Shown: positions 1-12,100 of the stretch, piece after piece
How positions within the stretch are numbered: position 1 is the first letter of the stretch
Layout: every line of letters starts with the position of its first letter
Source of the DNA: Eopsaltria australis
Lineage: Eukaryota; Chordata; Aves; Passeriformes; Petroicidae
Assembly (NCBI GenBank): GCA_034509425.1
Contig: JAVTVJ010000861.1
Coordinates: 235,094 to 299,093, forward strand
Length of the DNA stretch: 64,000 nt
Direction: 5' to 3'
Position numbers and translations under genes: made by a program
Notes under the pieces: generated by a model
Database searches by the model: none
What the model was told of the DNA's origin: nothing
What the model saw: only the letters and a program-made list of their open reading frames with translations

Positions 1-906
1 GATTGTGCATTAGCCAAACCTTCTTCCCTCATAAAACTGCTTAACTGATGACACATCATTAGTGGAAGCTGTTTAGGCCTCTCTTCATGTTTCTGCAAAG
101 CTGATCAGACAAACAGGGCTTAGCATTCCCAGAAGGATGAAAATTCCCCCTCCCTCTGCAGCTCATTTTGGAGGAGAGAATTTATCTGTGAGTGCATAAA
201 CTGCAGCTCACCACAGATTTGCTCAGGCTCTGGGGCTGATGTGTTTGGCAGCCTCTTGAGCTTGGTCCTTCACCAAGAGAGCAGGTTGCATGTGTCAAGG
301 TTGGGAGGAGGTTTCACATGCTCTGGTCCCTCCAGGCTCCATGAAAGCAGCGCTGTGCTCAGTCAGAGCCAGTTTGTGGGACACTCTGTCAAAAAGCAGG
401 CAGCAGAGAGCACCCACAGGCTGCTTCCAGTGATGGTCTGGGAGAGCTGAGGGCTCCAGAGAAGGCAGGCACCTTTGTGTAGTGAGAGGGAGAATCAGCT
501 GGCTGGAAGTACTGAACAAAGAAACCTTTTGGAGCAGATCCTGAGTCCAAAATTCTGTGTCTCTATAAAGATCTGGAGTGGAAGCCCCATGGAGTGTCCA
601 GCTGGTGTTCATGGCCCAGCCTGAGCTCCCCAAAGCCACGACACAGCCAGGTCTCATCAGCCCAGTGGAGGGACTGAGGGACTGTGAGTGGATGCTGTGA
701 GTGACTGTGAGTGGCTCACTCGGGTGAACTTGGATTGCAGATCCTCTTCCCTGGAGAATCCTGGTTCGTGCCCAGGGGCAGGGAAGGTCGGGGATGTGTT
801 ACCTCCTGGTGTCCGTGCTCTAGGGTTCAGCTGGGGCCCTATGGACGTGTGTGTTCGTGCCCCCATCTAGTGGCTGTCCCCAAGGCTGCACCGTCCTCTC
901 TCCATC
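1..906. other. Non-coding stretch, nothing recognised
   Basis: Short open frames occur on both strands, but none resembles a known protein and none has supporting splice or codon signals. No transposon hallmark was recognised. It ends at a TCTCC microsatellite. Confidence 0.6.
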
Positions 907-1001
907 TCTCCTCTCCTCTCCTCTCCTCTCCTCTCCTCTCCTCTCCTCTCCTCTCCTCTCCTCTCCTCTCCTCTCCTCTCCTCTCCTCTCCTCTCCTCTC
1001 C
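907..1001 (+). repeat. Perfect (TCTCC)19 pentanucleotide microsatellite
   Basis: Nineteen uninterrupted copies of TCTCC (95 bp). The minus strand is purely purine (GGAGA). Less regular CT-rich sequence precedes it and CTGCAG follows. Long open frames running through it on both strands are artefacts of the 5-bp period, which contains no stop codon. Perfect homopurine/homopyrimidine mirror-type tracts can adopt triplex DNA and are usually length-polymorphic. Confidence 0.97.
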
Positions 1002-1410
1002 TGCAGCTCCAAGGGGAGCACTGGGACCCTTCTGTGGATCTTTTTGGGGTTCTTTCTGGCTTGGGACTGTGCCCTTTTGCAACTTGGCTTTGTGGCACAT
1101 TGCCTCGTGGTAAATTACTCGTGCACAAAATTCCTTGGGGGGCAAAAAATCAAATTCTGACAAGATTAAATGCCTGTAAGTGAAAGAGGATTGTGTCTCT
1201 TCTTCCTTTCCACATTCCCAACACACGATTTGGCACTCAGGAATGTGTCCTTGCATGGAGCCCATCACTTCAGATGGAGCTTCAAAGCAAGGGAAGAAAA
1301 TATCTTGGTGATGATAAATCAGGTTTTCCCTCACCCTCATGCTTATGACTTGCTTTTTTGTAAGCAAAATTCACTTCTCGATATGGTTACCTAAAAGAAA
1401 AAATGTAATA
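1002..1410. other. Non-coding stretch, nothing recognised
   Basis: Unique-looking sequence between the microsatellite and a CR1 fragment. No gene, RNA or repeat was recognised. Confidence 0.5.
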
Positions 1411-1705
1411 AAATCATTGAATGGTTTTGGCTGGAAGAGACCTTAAAGACCATCAAATTCCAACCCTTCTGCCATGGCCAGGTTGCTCCAAACCCTGTCC
1501 AACCTGGCCTTGGACACTTCCAGGGATGGGGCAGTCCCAGCTTCCCTGAGCAGCCTGTGCCAGGGACTCACCACCCTCAAAGGGAACAACTTCTGTGCAA
1601 TTTCTAACCTAAATCTCTTCTCTTTTAGTTTAAAATTGTTCCCCTCTATCATATCACTGCCTGTATCAGAAGACTCTTCCCTCTTTTTCATAACCCCCCA
1701 AAAGT
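1411..1705 (-). mobile_element. CR1 LINE fragment (3' end)
   Basis: Read on the plus strand it shows the reverse complement of the avian CR1 3' end. It starts with the 'atggtttt ggctggaa' type tail-proximal motif, then the 'caacctggccttggacacttcc' and 'cctgtgccagggactcac' blocks, and ends with a pyrimidine-rich part. The element therefore points to the minus strand and is 5'-truncated, as most CR1 copies are. It is diverged and no coding frame survives. Confidence 0.9.
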
Positions 1706-4700
1706 TCATTAAAACCACCACCAGCAGCCAAACAAAGGACTGTGTGTTCAGATGTGAGCTGCTTCCCCAGGCACGGGGTGAGCTCTCAGACAGTGTCTGA
1801 AGTGAAAGTGGAAGTTGTGTGTAAACATTTGGCTGCTGTGTCAGAGGCTGGGGAACAACACGATGTGATTTTAGTGCTGAGTGTAACTGGATGCTCCCAG
1901 TGAGCCCAAGACTCTCCAGCAGTCATGTGCCTTTTCCACAAGCTGCATCACATATCAGCTCCAGAGGTGATATAAAGGCATCTCTATTTTCTGTAGGTAT
2001 TTTTACAGCTCCTGTTACAGCGTTATCTCAGCTCTTTACAGCCTCTATTGTATGTCCCCCAGCTCTTCAGGCAGGTAGGTAGAATTATTTCTGGGAAAAA
2101 TGAAGTGCACAGAGAGATATAATGAAGATCCCAGAGGAAATACCCAGCAAAGAATGCAGGGAGTTGAACTTAGATCTCTGCTTCCCACTGAGCTGCCTTA
2201 TCTTAAATAAACCCTAAACAAAAGCCTCAGAACCTCTACAGCAAGAGCAAGTTCCTATAGATTTAAAATTTGTGAACAGATGTCTTTTAGGTGCATCCTT
2301 AGGGCTTTCTGGTTGCTTTTCCATAGCGTGCCTTGGCTGCTCTTGCAGACAGAAAATAATTTTCAACAGGAGAAAACCATTATCTTTCAGCTATGCCTGC
2401 CTGACTTAGCAAGTGCAATCCCTTGTGAAGAAAAACCACTTGTCAGGACACATGGACTGGGGACTGCCAGCTCTGTCAGTCACAGTGGCACTGCCAAAGC
2501 TCAGGAGATGGAGGTGGGCTTGATGCTCACTCTGATTTTTTATCTAACAGCTCTTTCAGGCATTTTGTTGCACTTGCAACACCCCATTTCTAGCTGAAAT
2601 GCTTGATTTCTCGAAATGCGAGGTCAGATCTGTATCTCAGCCCTCCTATTGTCTTCTCTGTATCCCTTCCAGTTTTGCTTGTCTTTTTGGAGAACAAGAA
2701 TTGTGTTTCATCTCCCAAATGTGGAGAAGGGTCTGGATATCTGTGGTACCCTGATCTTTCCAGTTACATGCTGGCTTTCATTCCCATTCTTCCAATGTCC
2801 TTCTTCACCACCCACCTTGAGCTGTCCCCAGACTTCTCCCCCATCTCTCTGGGTTCTCACATGGCCACGTGGAGAGGTGAGTAGTTTCTGATATACAATC
2901 TTCTCAGCTTTTTTCTGCCCAAAAGAACAGCAGCACTGAGTAAAGTCTTCTAGAATTAAATCATCCAGTCAACACCTTCCTGGAGGCACAGAAGGGAGCA
3001 GGATGATCTCGTGAATCTGTTTTGCTCTGCTCTCAATCAAAGGTCACTGGCTGGGGAGCTGTCTTGGTGAAAACTCCCCAGTCCAAGGGCTAATAAACAA
3101 GCTCTCTTGGATGCAGCATGGTTTACAGTTGGGCTGGAAGAGAGAGGAAGAAAGTTTCCTTTCCAAGCCCTGCAGCGATCCCAGATTTGATAAACCCACT
3201 CTTTTCCTTCCCTCTTCTTCCCTCACCTCCCAGGGGTGCAGCTCCAGTATTTATGAATGCAAATGCTTCTTGGGTCAAAAGCAGGTCAGAAGATGCCGTG
3301 CAAGCAGGATAACACATCCTCTGTTCCACCAGAGCACATGCTGCAACACAGAAATGCTGCCCATGCCCCTTAAGTGCTCTGCTCTCACTCCCCTGCCCTG
3401 TCCTGCCCTGTGGAGGGTTTGCCTTTCTGAATCCATGAGGGCTGAAACAATCAATATTAGCCTGATCTGCTGAGCCCTGGGCCTGCGTTTCTAAAAATGG
3501 ATGGGGTTATATAATTTTTTTTTTGGCAGGGAGGGAAATAAAGGATGGAAAATCACCATCAAAAGCTAAGGCTGTTCTCATGGGCTGCAGGTCACTGCTG
3601 AGGCAGAGAGGTTTCCCAGGAAATGCACAAACTCAAGAGCTCTGTGGCAACAAGCACTAAGTGCCCATGGATTCTGGAAGAGAAAACACGATCCTCAGCT
3701 TCCCAAGGCACAGTGCCTGTGCAGATTGGGCTTGGCTGAGCCTTTTGGCACCTTGTTCACCTGCCTGAAAGCCTCTTGAAGCCACTGGGGAGAGTTTTGA
3801 CCCTTATTCCCTGCCTTTGCCAACCGAGTGTGGAGGAACAAGGTCTGCTCCTTGTCAGGGAGCAGCCTGAGCCTCCCCTTCCATCCCTCTTGATCTCCTC
3901 AGCAGCAGCAGTCATTCAAGCAGGTTCCTGGGCTGTGTGAATGGTGCTGTGAACTCTAGAAGACGCTTTAGTTTGGCTTTCATTGAAGCATGAAACCCAG
4001 GGAAAACCCTCCAGATCCACGCCAGCATTCCTGCCTGCACAGACAGCACATCCCTGAGTCATTCCATGTTTCTGCCTGCCTGGGGACATTGGCATCTTAT
4101 TAACTAATTGGTCCTCATGACAGTGCTGTGCTGTGCCTGTTCCAGGCCAGAGGGAAGGGAAAGCTGATTTCCATCATTGCCTGGGGAGTTGGTGGGGAGC
4201 ACAGACCCACCCTGCCCAGCTGGCAGGGGCCCAGCCCTCTCCTGTCTGCCTCCAGAGATCCCCCAGTGCTCCTAACGAGGTCATTTATGGATGCTCATCA
4301 TGCTCAGCCCCCTGCACAGGAAACACAGGCAGAATCTGAGCATGATCACAGTATATTTATACACTGGTTATTCTTTTAACCTTGGTCACCATCTGTAAGT
4401 CCTGATCCTATTTATACACCGGCTGTCATGCTTAAGCAGTGCTGTGCTGACCCAGCTGGCCTCCTTCCTGCAGATAATGATGAGATAATCTAACTTATCA
4501 TCCTGCTTCCTGCTTGCAAGACTAAGAAACATATTTAAGCATCAGCAGCTGGGAGGGTAGGGTTAATTGTCACCCTCACTGATGCTCTAAGAACCAGCTT
4601 GTAGGTAACCCAAGAAATCTAAATCATCCCTTCCCTGATTGTTTTCTGCTGAGCAATAGCTGACACGGGTCATGCTGCTCAGTGAACAGTGGAGGCCACG

Positions 4701-5700
4701 TTCAGTGGAGAAAAGGGATGACTCCTGAGACTGTAAACTCACCTCTGGACCAAATTCAACTCCTGATGTCAGTGGAAAAGCATTTCCAGCCTGGGCTGCA
4801 CATGACACTGCCCTGCACTGAAGAGATCTGTGTGTAAATGAGCCTGGAGCTGCACTGGTTGCTTAGAAAAAGGTAATGTGGAAATAATACATAAGATCTT
4901 GTAGAACTGATTAGATCATCCTCCTCAAAGGTAAGGCTAGCAGGGCAAGGTCACCCTCCAGAGCAAGTAGTTGCTCCTGTCACTTTTACTTCATCCCAGC
5001 TCTTCCTTCCCCAGCAGAACCATGACCCATCCTTGAAGAGCTGTGAGTGGAGGAGAAAGATATTTTGGAGGAGAAGAAGCTGAAGACATACTCCTGGTGT
5101 GTGAGGAGGCCAAACTGCACTTTCACAAGCATCAATCATCTGTCAGCTGCCAACAGCTTGCCATCAGAGCTTGACAGCTCACTTATCTGATGGAACACAT
5201 CAGAATGTAATCCACAGTCGCGCAGGCACAGATTAACTTCACTAAGAGCACTCATGGCCTTTACAAAGAAAAGGACAGCCCAACGAAATTCACTGGATGT
5301 ATTTCTACTAAAACCCATGTGCCTGCAACTGTCTGGGTTAGAGCACGCACAGCCTGGCTGCAATTCCCCTCCAAATGAGGTCATTTGAAACGGTACAGCA
5401 AACATTGCTAATGCTGCTGCATCATGCTGGGCTGTCAGACAGATCCCAGGGCTTTCATGCAATGCTATATATATATTTATACAGTTGCCCATACTTATTT
5501 CATTAGGAGATGCAAATGTTGGTGAGAGACAAAGCAGAAAATGCCAACAAAGGCAGACCATGCTTCCGTTCACATGGAGGTGTTGGCTGCTGGGATAGAG
5601 CTGCATCAGCGGCTTCTTTCGGGGCTGTCTCTGCCTCTGTTAAACCCTATTCATGAGCAGCAAATTGTCTGGAGTGATGTCATGTTCCAGGGGAGGCAGA
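1706..5700. other. Long non-coding stretch
   Basis: No exon, RNA gene or clear transposon was recognised. The only noted items are a GATA-motif cluster near 4.48 kb, a short TA-rich tract near 5.47 kb and a G-rich tract just to the right. Open frames of 60-156 codons here, including a 156-codon minus-strand frame at 5136-5606, match nothing recognised. Confidence 0.5.
4473..4499. promoter_or_regulatory. Cluster of three GATA motifs
   Basis: GATAA at 4473-4477, GATAA at 4484-4488 and TTATC (reverse GATAA) at 4495-4499 lie within 27 bp. Dense GATA sites are typical of some enhancers, but three 5-bp motifs in AT-rich DNA can also arise by chance. No experimental or conservation evidence is available. 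Confidence 0.25.
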
Positions 5701-5724
5701 GGGGTAAGGGTGGAGGGGTGGGGG
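5701..5724 (+). other. Potential G-quadruplex motif
   Basis: Four G-runs (5701-5704, 5708-5710, 5715-5718, 5720-5724) are separated by loops of 3, 4 and 1 bases, which fits the usual G3+N1-7 pattern on the plus strand. It lies just left of a CR1 insertion. Confidence 0.6.
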
Positions 5725-5763
5725 TGCTCCTAAGCTGACAGCTCTGTGGGGGGATGTGCTCGT

Positions 5764-6160
5764 AGAATCACAGAATAATTAAGATTGGAGAGGGTCATCG
5801 AGTCCAACCATTGACCCAACACTAAACCATGTCCCCAAGTGCCACATCTACACATCTTTTAAATCCCTCTAGGGATGGTGACTCCACCACTTCCCTGGGA
5901 AATCTGTTCCAGTGCCTGACAACCCTTTTGGTGAAGAAGTTTTTCCTAATATCCAGTGTAAACCCTGTCTGGCACAACTTGAAGCCGCTTCCTCCTGACC
6001 TGTCATTTGTTACTTGTGAAAAAAGCCTGACCCTCACCTGTCTACAATCTCCTTTCAGGGACTTGTAGAGAGTGATAGGGTCCCTCCTGAACCTCCTTTT
6101 CTCCAGACTAAACAACCCCAGTTCCCTCATAAGACTTGTGCTCCAGACCCTCAAGGCATG
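5764..6160 (-). mobile_element. CR1 LINE fragment with the end of ORF2
   Basis: This is a 5'-truncated CR1 in minus orientation, from the 'agaatcacagaataatt' tail side through the 3' end of its reverse-transcriptase ORF. The minus strand carries an unbroken frame (5822-6169) with the CR1 ORF2 C-terminal signatures [17 protein letters not shown] and [19 protein letters not shown]. It is one of the better preserved CR1 copies in the window, but no catalytic domain is present, so it is a dead fragment. Confidence 0.93.
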
Positions 6161-6410
6161 AAACAGCAAAGCCTGGGCTGGAAAGGCTCATGATCTCAGG
6201 AAAACCTTGGGAAAGGCTGCCTGGCACAAGAGAACATGGAGGTGACTGTCCCTCCTTGCTCTGGTCCAAAATTTCCTGGTGCTGCAGCTGTGGGTGGGCT
6301 GGGGCATGAAGGGGATGAGTGCAGTGTCCTTTGCAAAGCACAGAGTGATGTGTGGGATGGGGCTGCAAGAAGCAGGTTTGTTGGAATGAACTTTGGAACA
6401 GCTGATCCTG

Positions 6411-6545
6411 ATCATAGAATCATAGGATCAGAGTATCACAGAATCATAGATTGGTTTGGGTTGGAAAGGACCTTGAAGATCATCCAGTTCCAGCACCCTG
6501 CCATGGGCAGGAACACCTTCCACTAGGCTGGGTTGCTCCCTGTCG
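6411..6545 (-). mobile_element. CR1 LINE fragment (3' end)
   Basis: It has the 'agattggtttgggttggaaa' motif followed by the 'gccatgggcaggaacacctt' block, that is, the reverse complement of the CR1 3' end. The copy is short and 5'-truncated. Upstream, 'gaatcatag'-type octamer repeats form its tail. It is a separate insertion from the CR1 250 bp to the left, which has its own tail. Confidence 0.9.
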
Positions 6546-6992
6546 TCTCTTGGCTGGGTTTGCCCAATCATCAGCAGCATGTGGGGGTAGGAAATGTCCA
6601 AAATTTGGACAAAGATGAGTTGATAATTTTGCTCTTTTCTGTGAAAATGGGAAAGAGAGGCAGAACTCAACAGCAAAACCTTGTCAGGACTTTCAGACAC
6701 CATCACACATCGTATTCCATAACAGGTCATGTCTGTCCCAGTCCATACTGGGAGGTGTCACTTCCCCAGCAGTGGTGTAGGGACACATCCTCCAGGAACA
6801 CTGTCCAGATATCCAGCAGTGACTTGGTGGACAGGATGGAGGTTGATTCAAGACAACCTGATTAACCTTTAGGACATTCCCAGTGTCCTCATTTGCCGTA
6901 GCTTCCCTCAGAAAGTTGCTCTCATGCCATTAGGAGCAGAGTGCTTGAGGGATGGGACTGATTGCAAGGCTGTGTACAGATTTCAGACCATG
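6546..6992. other. Non-coding stretch, nothing recognised
   Basis: Sequence between two CR1 fragments. No gene, RNA or repeat was recognised. Confidence 0.45.
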
Positions 6993-7085
6993 GAACAGGG
7001 GTTGGGATAGAGGACCTTTAAGATCCATTCCAACCCAAGTCACTCTATGAGATTCTCACTCTATGAGATTCTATGAATCTCACTA
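6993..7085 (+). mobile_element. CR1 3'-tail fragment
   Basis: It ends in 'ccattccaacccaagtcact' followed by 'ctatgagattct' repeats, the forward CR1 3' terminus and its short terminal repeats. Only the last ~90 bp are present. Confidence 0.8.
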
Positions 7086-9055
7086 TAGACAAAAAGTCAA
7101 ACCAAAAATCCAACATGGAAACAACCTGAAAGCTCAGATGAGTTTATTTTCATCCTGAGCAAAAAATAAATCTATTTGCTGTCACCGTGCTCATTTGGAT
7201 CTGAAGTGGGATGTGGAGTGAGACCTTCAAATTAAAAATATCACCCCTCTATCTATTGATTCCACAGCTGTAGGATGCACAAACTCTCCTGAATGGCACA
7301 AACTGGAAACACTAAATACTCATGATTCTACTTCTCAGGGACTTTTCATCATGTTATTTACAATGAATGTTACTGACCATACACAGAACTGCTTCATATT
7401 CCAAAATTGGAATGGCTGCAGCAGAATGACATTTCAACTACAATTGTAGTGTAGACAACTCCTTGGTGGAGAGGCTTAAAACTAGAGTTCAACTCTGGCT
7501 GAATTTCTAGCCAGTCTGACATTTTTTACTCCTTTCATTTTTCTTGTAAAATGTGTAAACCCTGAGGTTTATATGTTTGCTTCTCCAATCACAGAGAACT
7601 TGGTGTTATTCTCTTGAAACTGTCAGACCCTGAACTGTTCATGTGTATTGCATCCCCAATGAGTTTTTCTTTGAAGCAATGGTGCTGGGATAATATTTGG
7701 TACCCAAGAGAAGATTAGGAGAAGACACATTCTTCTACCAAATTTAAAGTTTATCAGAATTGCTACAACACAAGCCTAGAACAGAGTGAAACTTTTTGGA
7801 AGATTTTTTAAACTTTGGCTTTGGCAAACCCTGCTGTTTTGAGCTGCCTCCTATTCCCCGAAGAACCCTGAAAGTAAAAGAGAAAATTGTTTCCAAATAA
7901 GAATAATTAAAGCTTGCATAACACAGTCTTGCATTCAGTTACAAAGTCAAAGAAATCAATCAGGGCATCTCGCTTGTACAAACAAAGTCTTAAATTGCAT
8001 GGAGGAATGTTTTGTGATACCCCCAATTTCAAAAAAATATCTGGCTACACTTTGTTCTAAGTTTGAAAGTTCAAAAGATTCACTGAACCTAAACAATCCT
8101 CATACTTTCTCCCACTCCCTCTTGCTAAAGACCTGCCCTGAAAACCAATTCCTAAAGATTTGGGTTGAGAAAAAAGATGTAAAACCATAAATTTTCCCCT
8201 TGAATTTCTCTGTGCTTGCCCCAAGGTCTTTAAAGCCTAAATAATTTTGCACTTTTACACACTGGTTTCTTTTCTCTCTTCATTTATTTCATCTTTTTCA
8301 GGCTGTACATGGTTTAGGTGATGGATATCTGTGTTTCAAGTGATTTCTTTCTAGTTGACTGGCATGTCGGGAGACAGGGATCTCTGACTGCAAAACTCTC
8401 AATAAACAAATCATGAACAATCCAGTGGTGGTTAGTTCTTTGGGGCTGGACTCTGTAATACAGGCCACCCCAAATAACTCTGTCTAGACATGTTTTGGGA
8501 GTAGGGGCTAATATAATAATTCTGGGGAATTTTTTTAATGAAAGCAAAGGCATGCAGGGCAATGCCCTCCTACTCTGAAGAGCATCTGCCAACACCCTGG
8601 GACGCTGCACGGTCATGGCAATTATTGAAAAGATGGAATAGGCTGGCAGCAGTGCCAGCAAATTCCATACTGTTGAGAAGGAGGGGTTGCAGTCTTGGTA
8701 AGAGCTGGATCAGATAAACAGAAGGGCTGCTTTTCAATAGCTGGTGCCCAAGGGCTGCTGCACTGCAACTCTGCCACTTGAACACATCGAAACCCAGCAG
8801 CCCGCAAACATTTTTCTGGTGAAGGAGATCAGGGTGTGCAGCTGGGGATGAAAGGCAGGTCCTTATTCTTCAGATACAAGTTATGGTGTGATGTGCCAGC
8901 AGGTCTGACAGCAGTTCCCATGGTTATCCACAGTCTGGGATGCCTGGAGGACCTGCCTGATCCTCACTGCCTGTTTAGAAACCAAGTGACCATTTCCAGC
9001 TGATTGGATGTCCCTTGGGAAAAGTGCAGCTCTGTTTTCAGGGTGTCATTCTTGG
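7086..9055. other. Non-coding stretch, nothing recognised
   Basis: AT-rich intergenic-type DNA. Open frames are short and unlike known proteins. No repeat family was recognised. Confidence 0.5.
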
Positions 9056-9140
9056 GGCTGTCCTGTGCAGGGCCAGGAGTTGGACTCAATGATCCTTGTG
9101 GGTTCCTTCCAGCTCAGGACATTCAGTGATTCTGTGTGGT
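9056..9140 (+). mobile_element. CR1 3'-tail fragment
   Basis: 'gttggactcaatgatccttg', then a 'ccttccagctcagga' block and a 'gattctgtg' tail match the forward 3' end of a CR1 subfamily. The copy is short and 5'-truncated. Confidence 0.8.
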
Positions 9141-12100
9141 TTCACCTCTCCAGATTTCACCTTCTCCCATTTCCAACTAGGAGAATATCAAGGTATTTTC
9201 CTCAGTGCTGCCATTTCAAGGAAGGAGGAGCACTGGGTACTTGTGCAGTCATGTTGGAATAGCTCGACACAACCTATCCTAAAGATAATCTAACCTGGTT
9301 TAAAAACAGCTTCTATTTTTGCAGGGGTGATGAACTCACCTGTTGTGTCCACAGAACACTGAGGGACCTGCAAATCCCAGGGCCAATGGCAAGGCAGGAG
9401 AAATTTCCATTTACCTCTTTTTTCCTCCCTTTCAGAGGAGATCAGAGACCACAGGGGTGTTCCATGCTGTCCTTTCCACCTCACAAAGCCAACACAGGGA
9501 TCAGATTCATCTTATTGACACAGGCACCCAATGCAGGCATCCAGAGGTGTCTCCTTGTGATTTAGGAGCCCAAAGGAGATTTATTTAAAATAGCCAACAG
9601 AATCTGGGCAGGGATCCAGCCAGTCACATGCAGGTGCCTGACACAGAGTGAGTTATGTCACTGCTCAGGTTATTGATCGCGATGTTCGATTCAGTTTTCC
9701 AAACACAGATGTGTAGCAGATAAATTGTGTGCTAGAAGTGTTCCCTGGCTGTGGAGGGAGTCTAACCCTGGTGGGTTTTCTTGCAGAAGACATCTGTGAG
9801 GGGCTGGTTTGGTGTGAGCTCATCACAGTAAGGAGGTGACAGGAGCAAACAATCTCCATTGCATGACTTTGACGAATGCACAGCACAGACAGATGCTTGT
9901 CCCTCTCTTCAGATTATGACAGCAAGAGGTTTGTCTTCATTCTGCTGCTTAGCTAATTAGGGATAAATATCTCCAGTTCTCTTGCTTGTTCCCTCTTCCT
10001 CTAAATCCAAGGGGGGAAAAATGAATTTTGAACATCCCCAGGGAATATTTTCAAGAGCCAAAGTGAGTTTGAGTGGGGAGATCTTCTGTGCCAGCGCTCC
10101 ATTTTCAATTAGCTTTATGAATTTCTGTCGTTTGTGTTTATTTCCAGAAGATATTAAGGCACTGATCTGATCCAACATGAATGAGACCCAGGTGCTGCAG
10201 ATACAGGATGGTGTTCAGTACCATTCATGGTTTGCTTGAAGCCCTGGTCACCACCAACACACCTTTGTTTCCTCTTGGGATATGGGGTTCAGTGTGGCAC
10301 CAGGAGCTTGAGACCCTGGCCTGGGCAACAGGGGAACCAGGACTATGGGGCACACAGCCCATCCCCACAGCCAGGCATCCTTCCCAGTCCTTCTCATGAC
10401 CTTCTCAAACTATCCAGAATCCTTCCAGGACAGAGGGAGCATTGTGGGCACAAGCTGGATAGTTGGGGAAACCCAAAAGGGAGAGTTGAAGGCAAGACAA
10501 GAGTGTGAACCCTGTAGAAATCCCTCCTAAGGGCAGAAGAAACCCTCTGCTACAGCCAGGAGTACCAATAATGTCCATTGTTTTCCATCAATATTTCCCA
10601 TATGAGAAGCATTTTACACTGCAGGTTCCCTTAGCTGCAGTGTGCTCAGTGTTCAGAGCCAAACACGGGAATTTATTTTGCTTTGGGGCCACAGCTCAGC
10701 TTGAGAATAAATTGCCTTTGGGTGGACACAGGAAGGGAGCAGGGTACATCGTGTCCTCCTGAGCTCCCCCTCGCCTTCCAGGCCGGGCTCAGGCAAGAAC
10801 AATAAACAAAATCCAGTGCCCCTCCTGCCTGGATTCCCATGGCACGTGTTGCTCTCACGTGGCTCCTACCTGAGACCGAGGAGCTTCGGAGCGAGTTACA
10901 ATAGCTCCAGTCAGTGCCTCCCCTCTGCCCCTGCACCCTGTGATCTTATCTGAGTGCGGGAACCACAACTGAGAGCTCTTTTTTGCAGAGGAGAAAACAT
11001 CAGAGATGTTATGAAACGTGTTCCTGGCGCTTGCCTCGCTCCGCGGTGGGTGGAAGGATTGAAAAACACCAGCGCTTTCCCTCTCTTACCTGGCACCTCT
11101 CTCCACCAGCATCCAAAACCTCACTGGAGGGCACTGAAAAGCCTCCCAGCTGGAAATGCCTGAGTGTTTTGCAGACTTCAAAATTGTCTCCATGCTTGGG
11201 CCCTGGCCCTACTCATCTGCCAAAAGGGCAAAGCACACATCTGCCAGCCTTCCCCATGAGCAGTGAAGCTCAGTTCCCTCTGCCCAGTCCCAACATGTTT
11301 CAGGTCACGTTAAAAGCTACAGAAGCCTGGTGCTGCCTTTCTAATGCAGAGATGTGGGCTGATTACCAGGGAGTGGTCACTACACTCCTGCTTTCTTGGC
11401 AGGGGCAAGGGAAGAGAGGGAGGAATACACCAGAGAAAGGCAATTCACTCTGCCAGCGTCTCCCTGTCCACAAATCAGAAGCATCTCAGGTATGCAAGCT
11501 GAAGCAGACACTCAGGCAACAGTTGCAGCTCTTATCCCAGGAAATCTGATTTTTTTTTTCCCTGGTATTTGTGAGGTTGGTGACACTGACACATTCATGG
11601 GAACTGCCTCGTTTTTGAAGCGTGTCAAAATCCCACATTTTCCCAGCTGCATCCCCAGTTTCTCTCTGTGAGGATGCTGGACAGCTGAGGTGAGTCCTTC
11701 CACCCCTGGGATGCTACGGACTGTTTAAACCAAACTGGCAGAGAGAAAAAGTCTGCAAAAGTACTGATTCCAAGGAGTTTAATGAAAGTAGGTAGCCTGA
11801 AGGAAGGCAGAGAATGTAGCAATTCCCTCACTGAAGGAAGGTGTATGCCATGAATTCATTCCTTACAAGGCACCAAAGAATTCAAATTAAAACGTGAGGT
11901 AGAGGGAAAAACCCACTGGAAGCTCACAGGCACTGAAAACCCAACCACAAGCTTCCAAACAACAAATCCAGGCAGGCTCTGCCATCCAGGAACAGCTTGT
12001 TTATACCTGGTTAGAATAAAATGGGTTTAGAAATAACAAATAAACTTTCCCTCCTGCCCCACCCAGCTTAGGCTCTGCTAGAGGCTGAGATGGTTTTGCA

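Noticed and set aside
867..1367. Open frames of 102-166 codons across the TCTCC repeat on both strands
   Set aside because: A 5-bp repeat without stop codons in any frame forces long open frames; the translated arrays (LLSSP or GEERR types) are artefacts.
5136..5606. 156-codon minus-strand open frame
   Set aside because: No similarity to a known protein could be recognised and codon pattern looks non-coding. Conservation analysis would be needed to revive it.
10983..11549. 188-codon plus-strand open frame
   Set aside because: No recognisable domain, low-complexity composition, no splice or Kozak support. Considered chance in a GC-richer patch.
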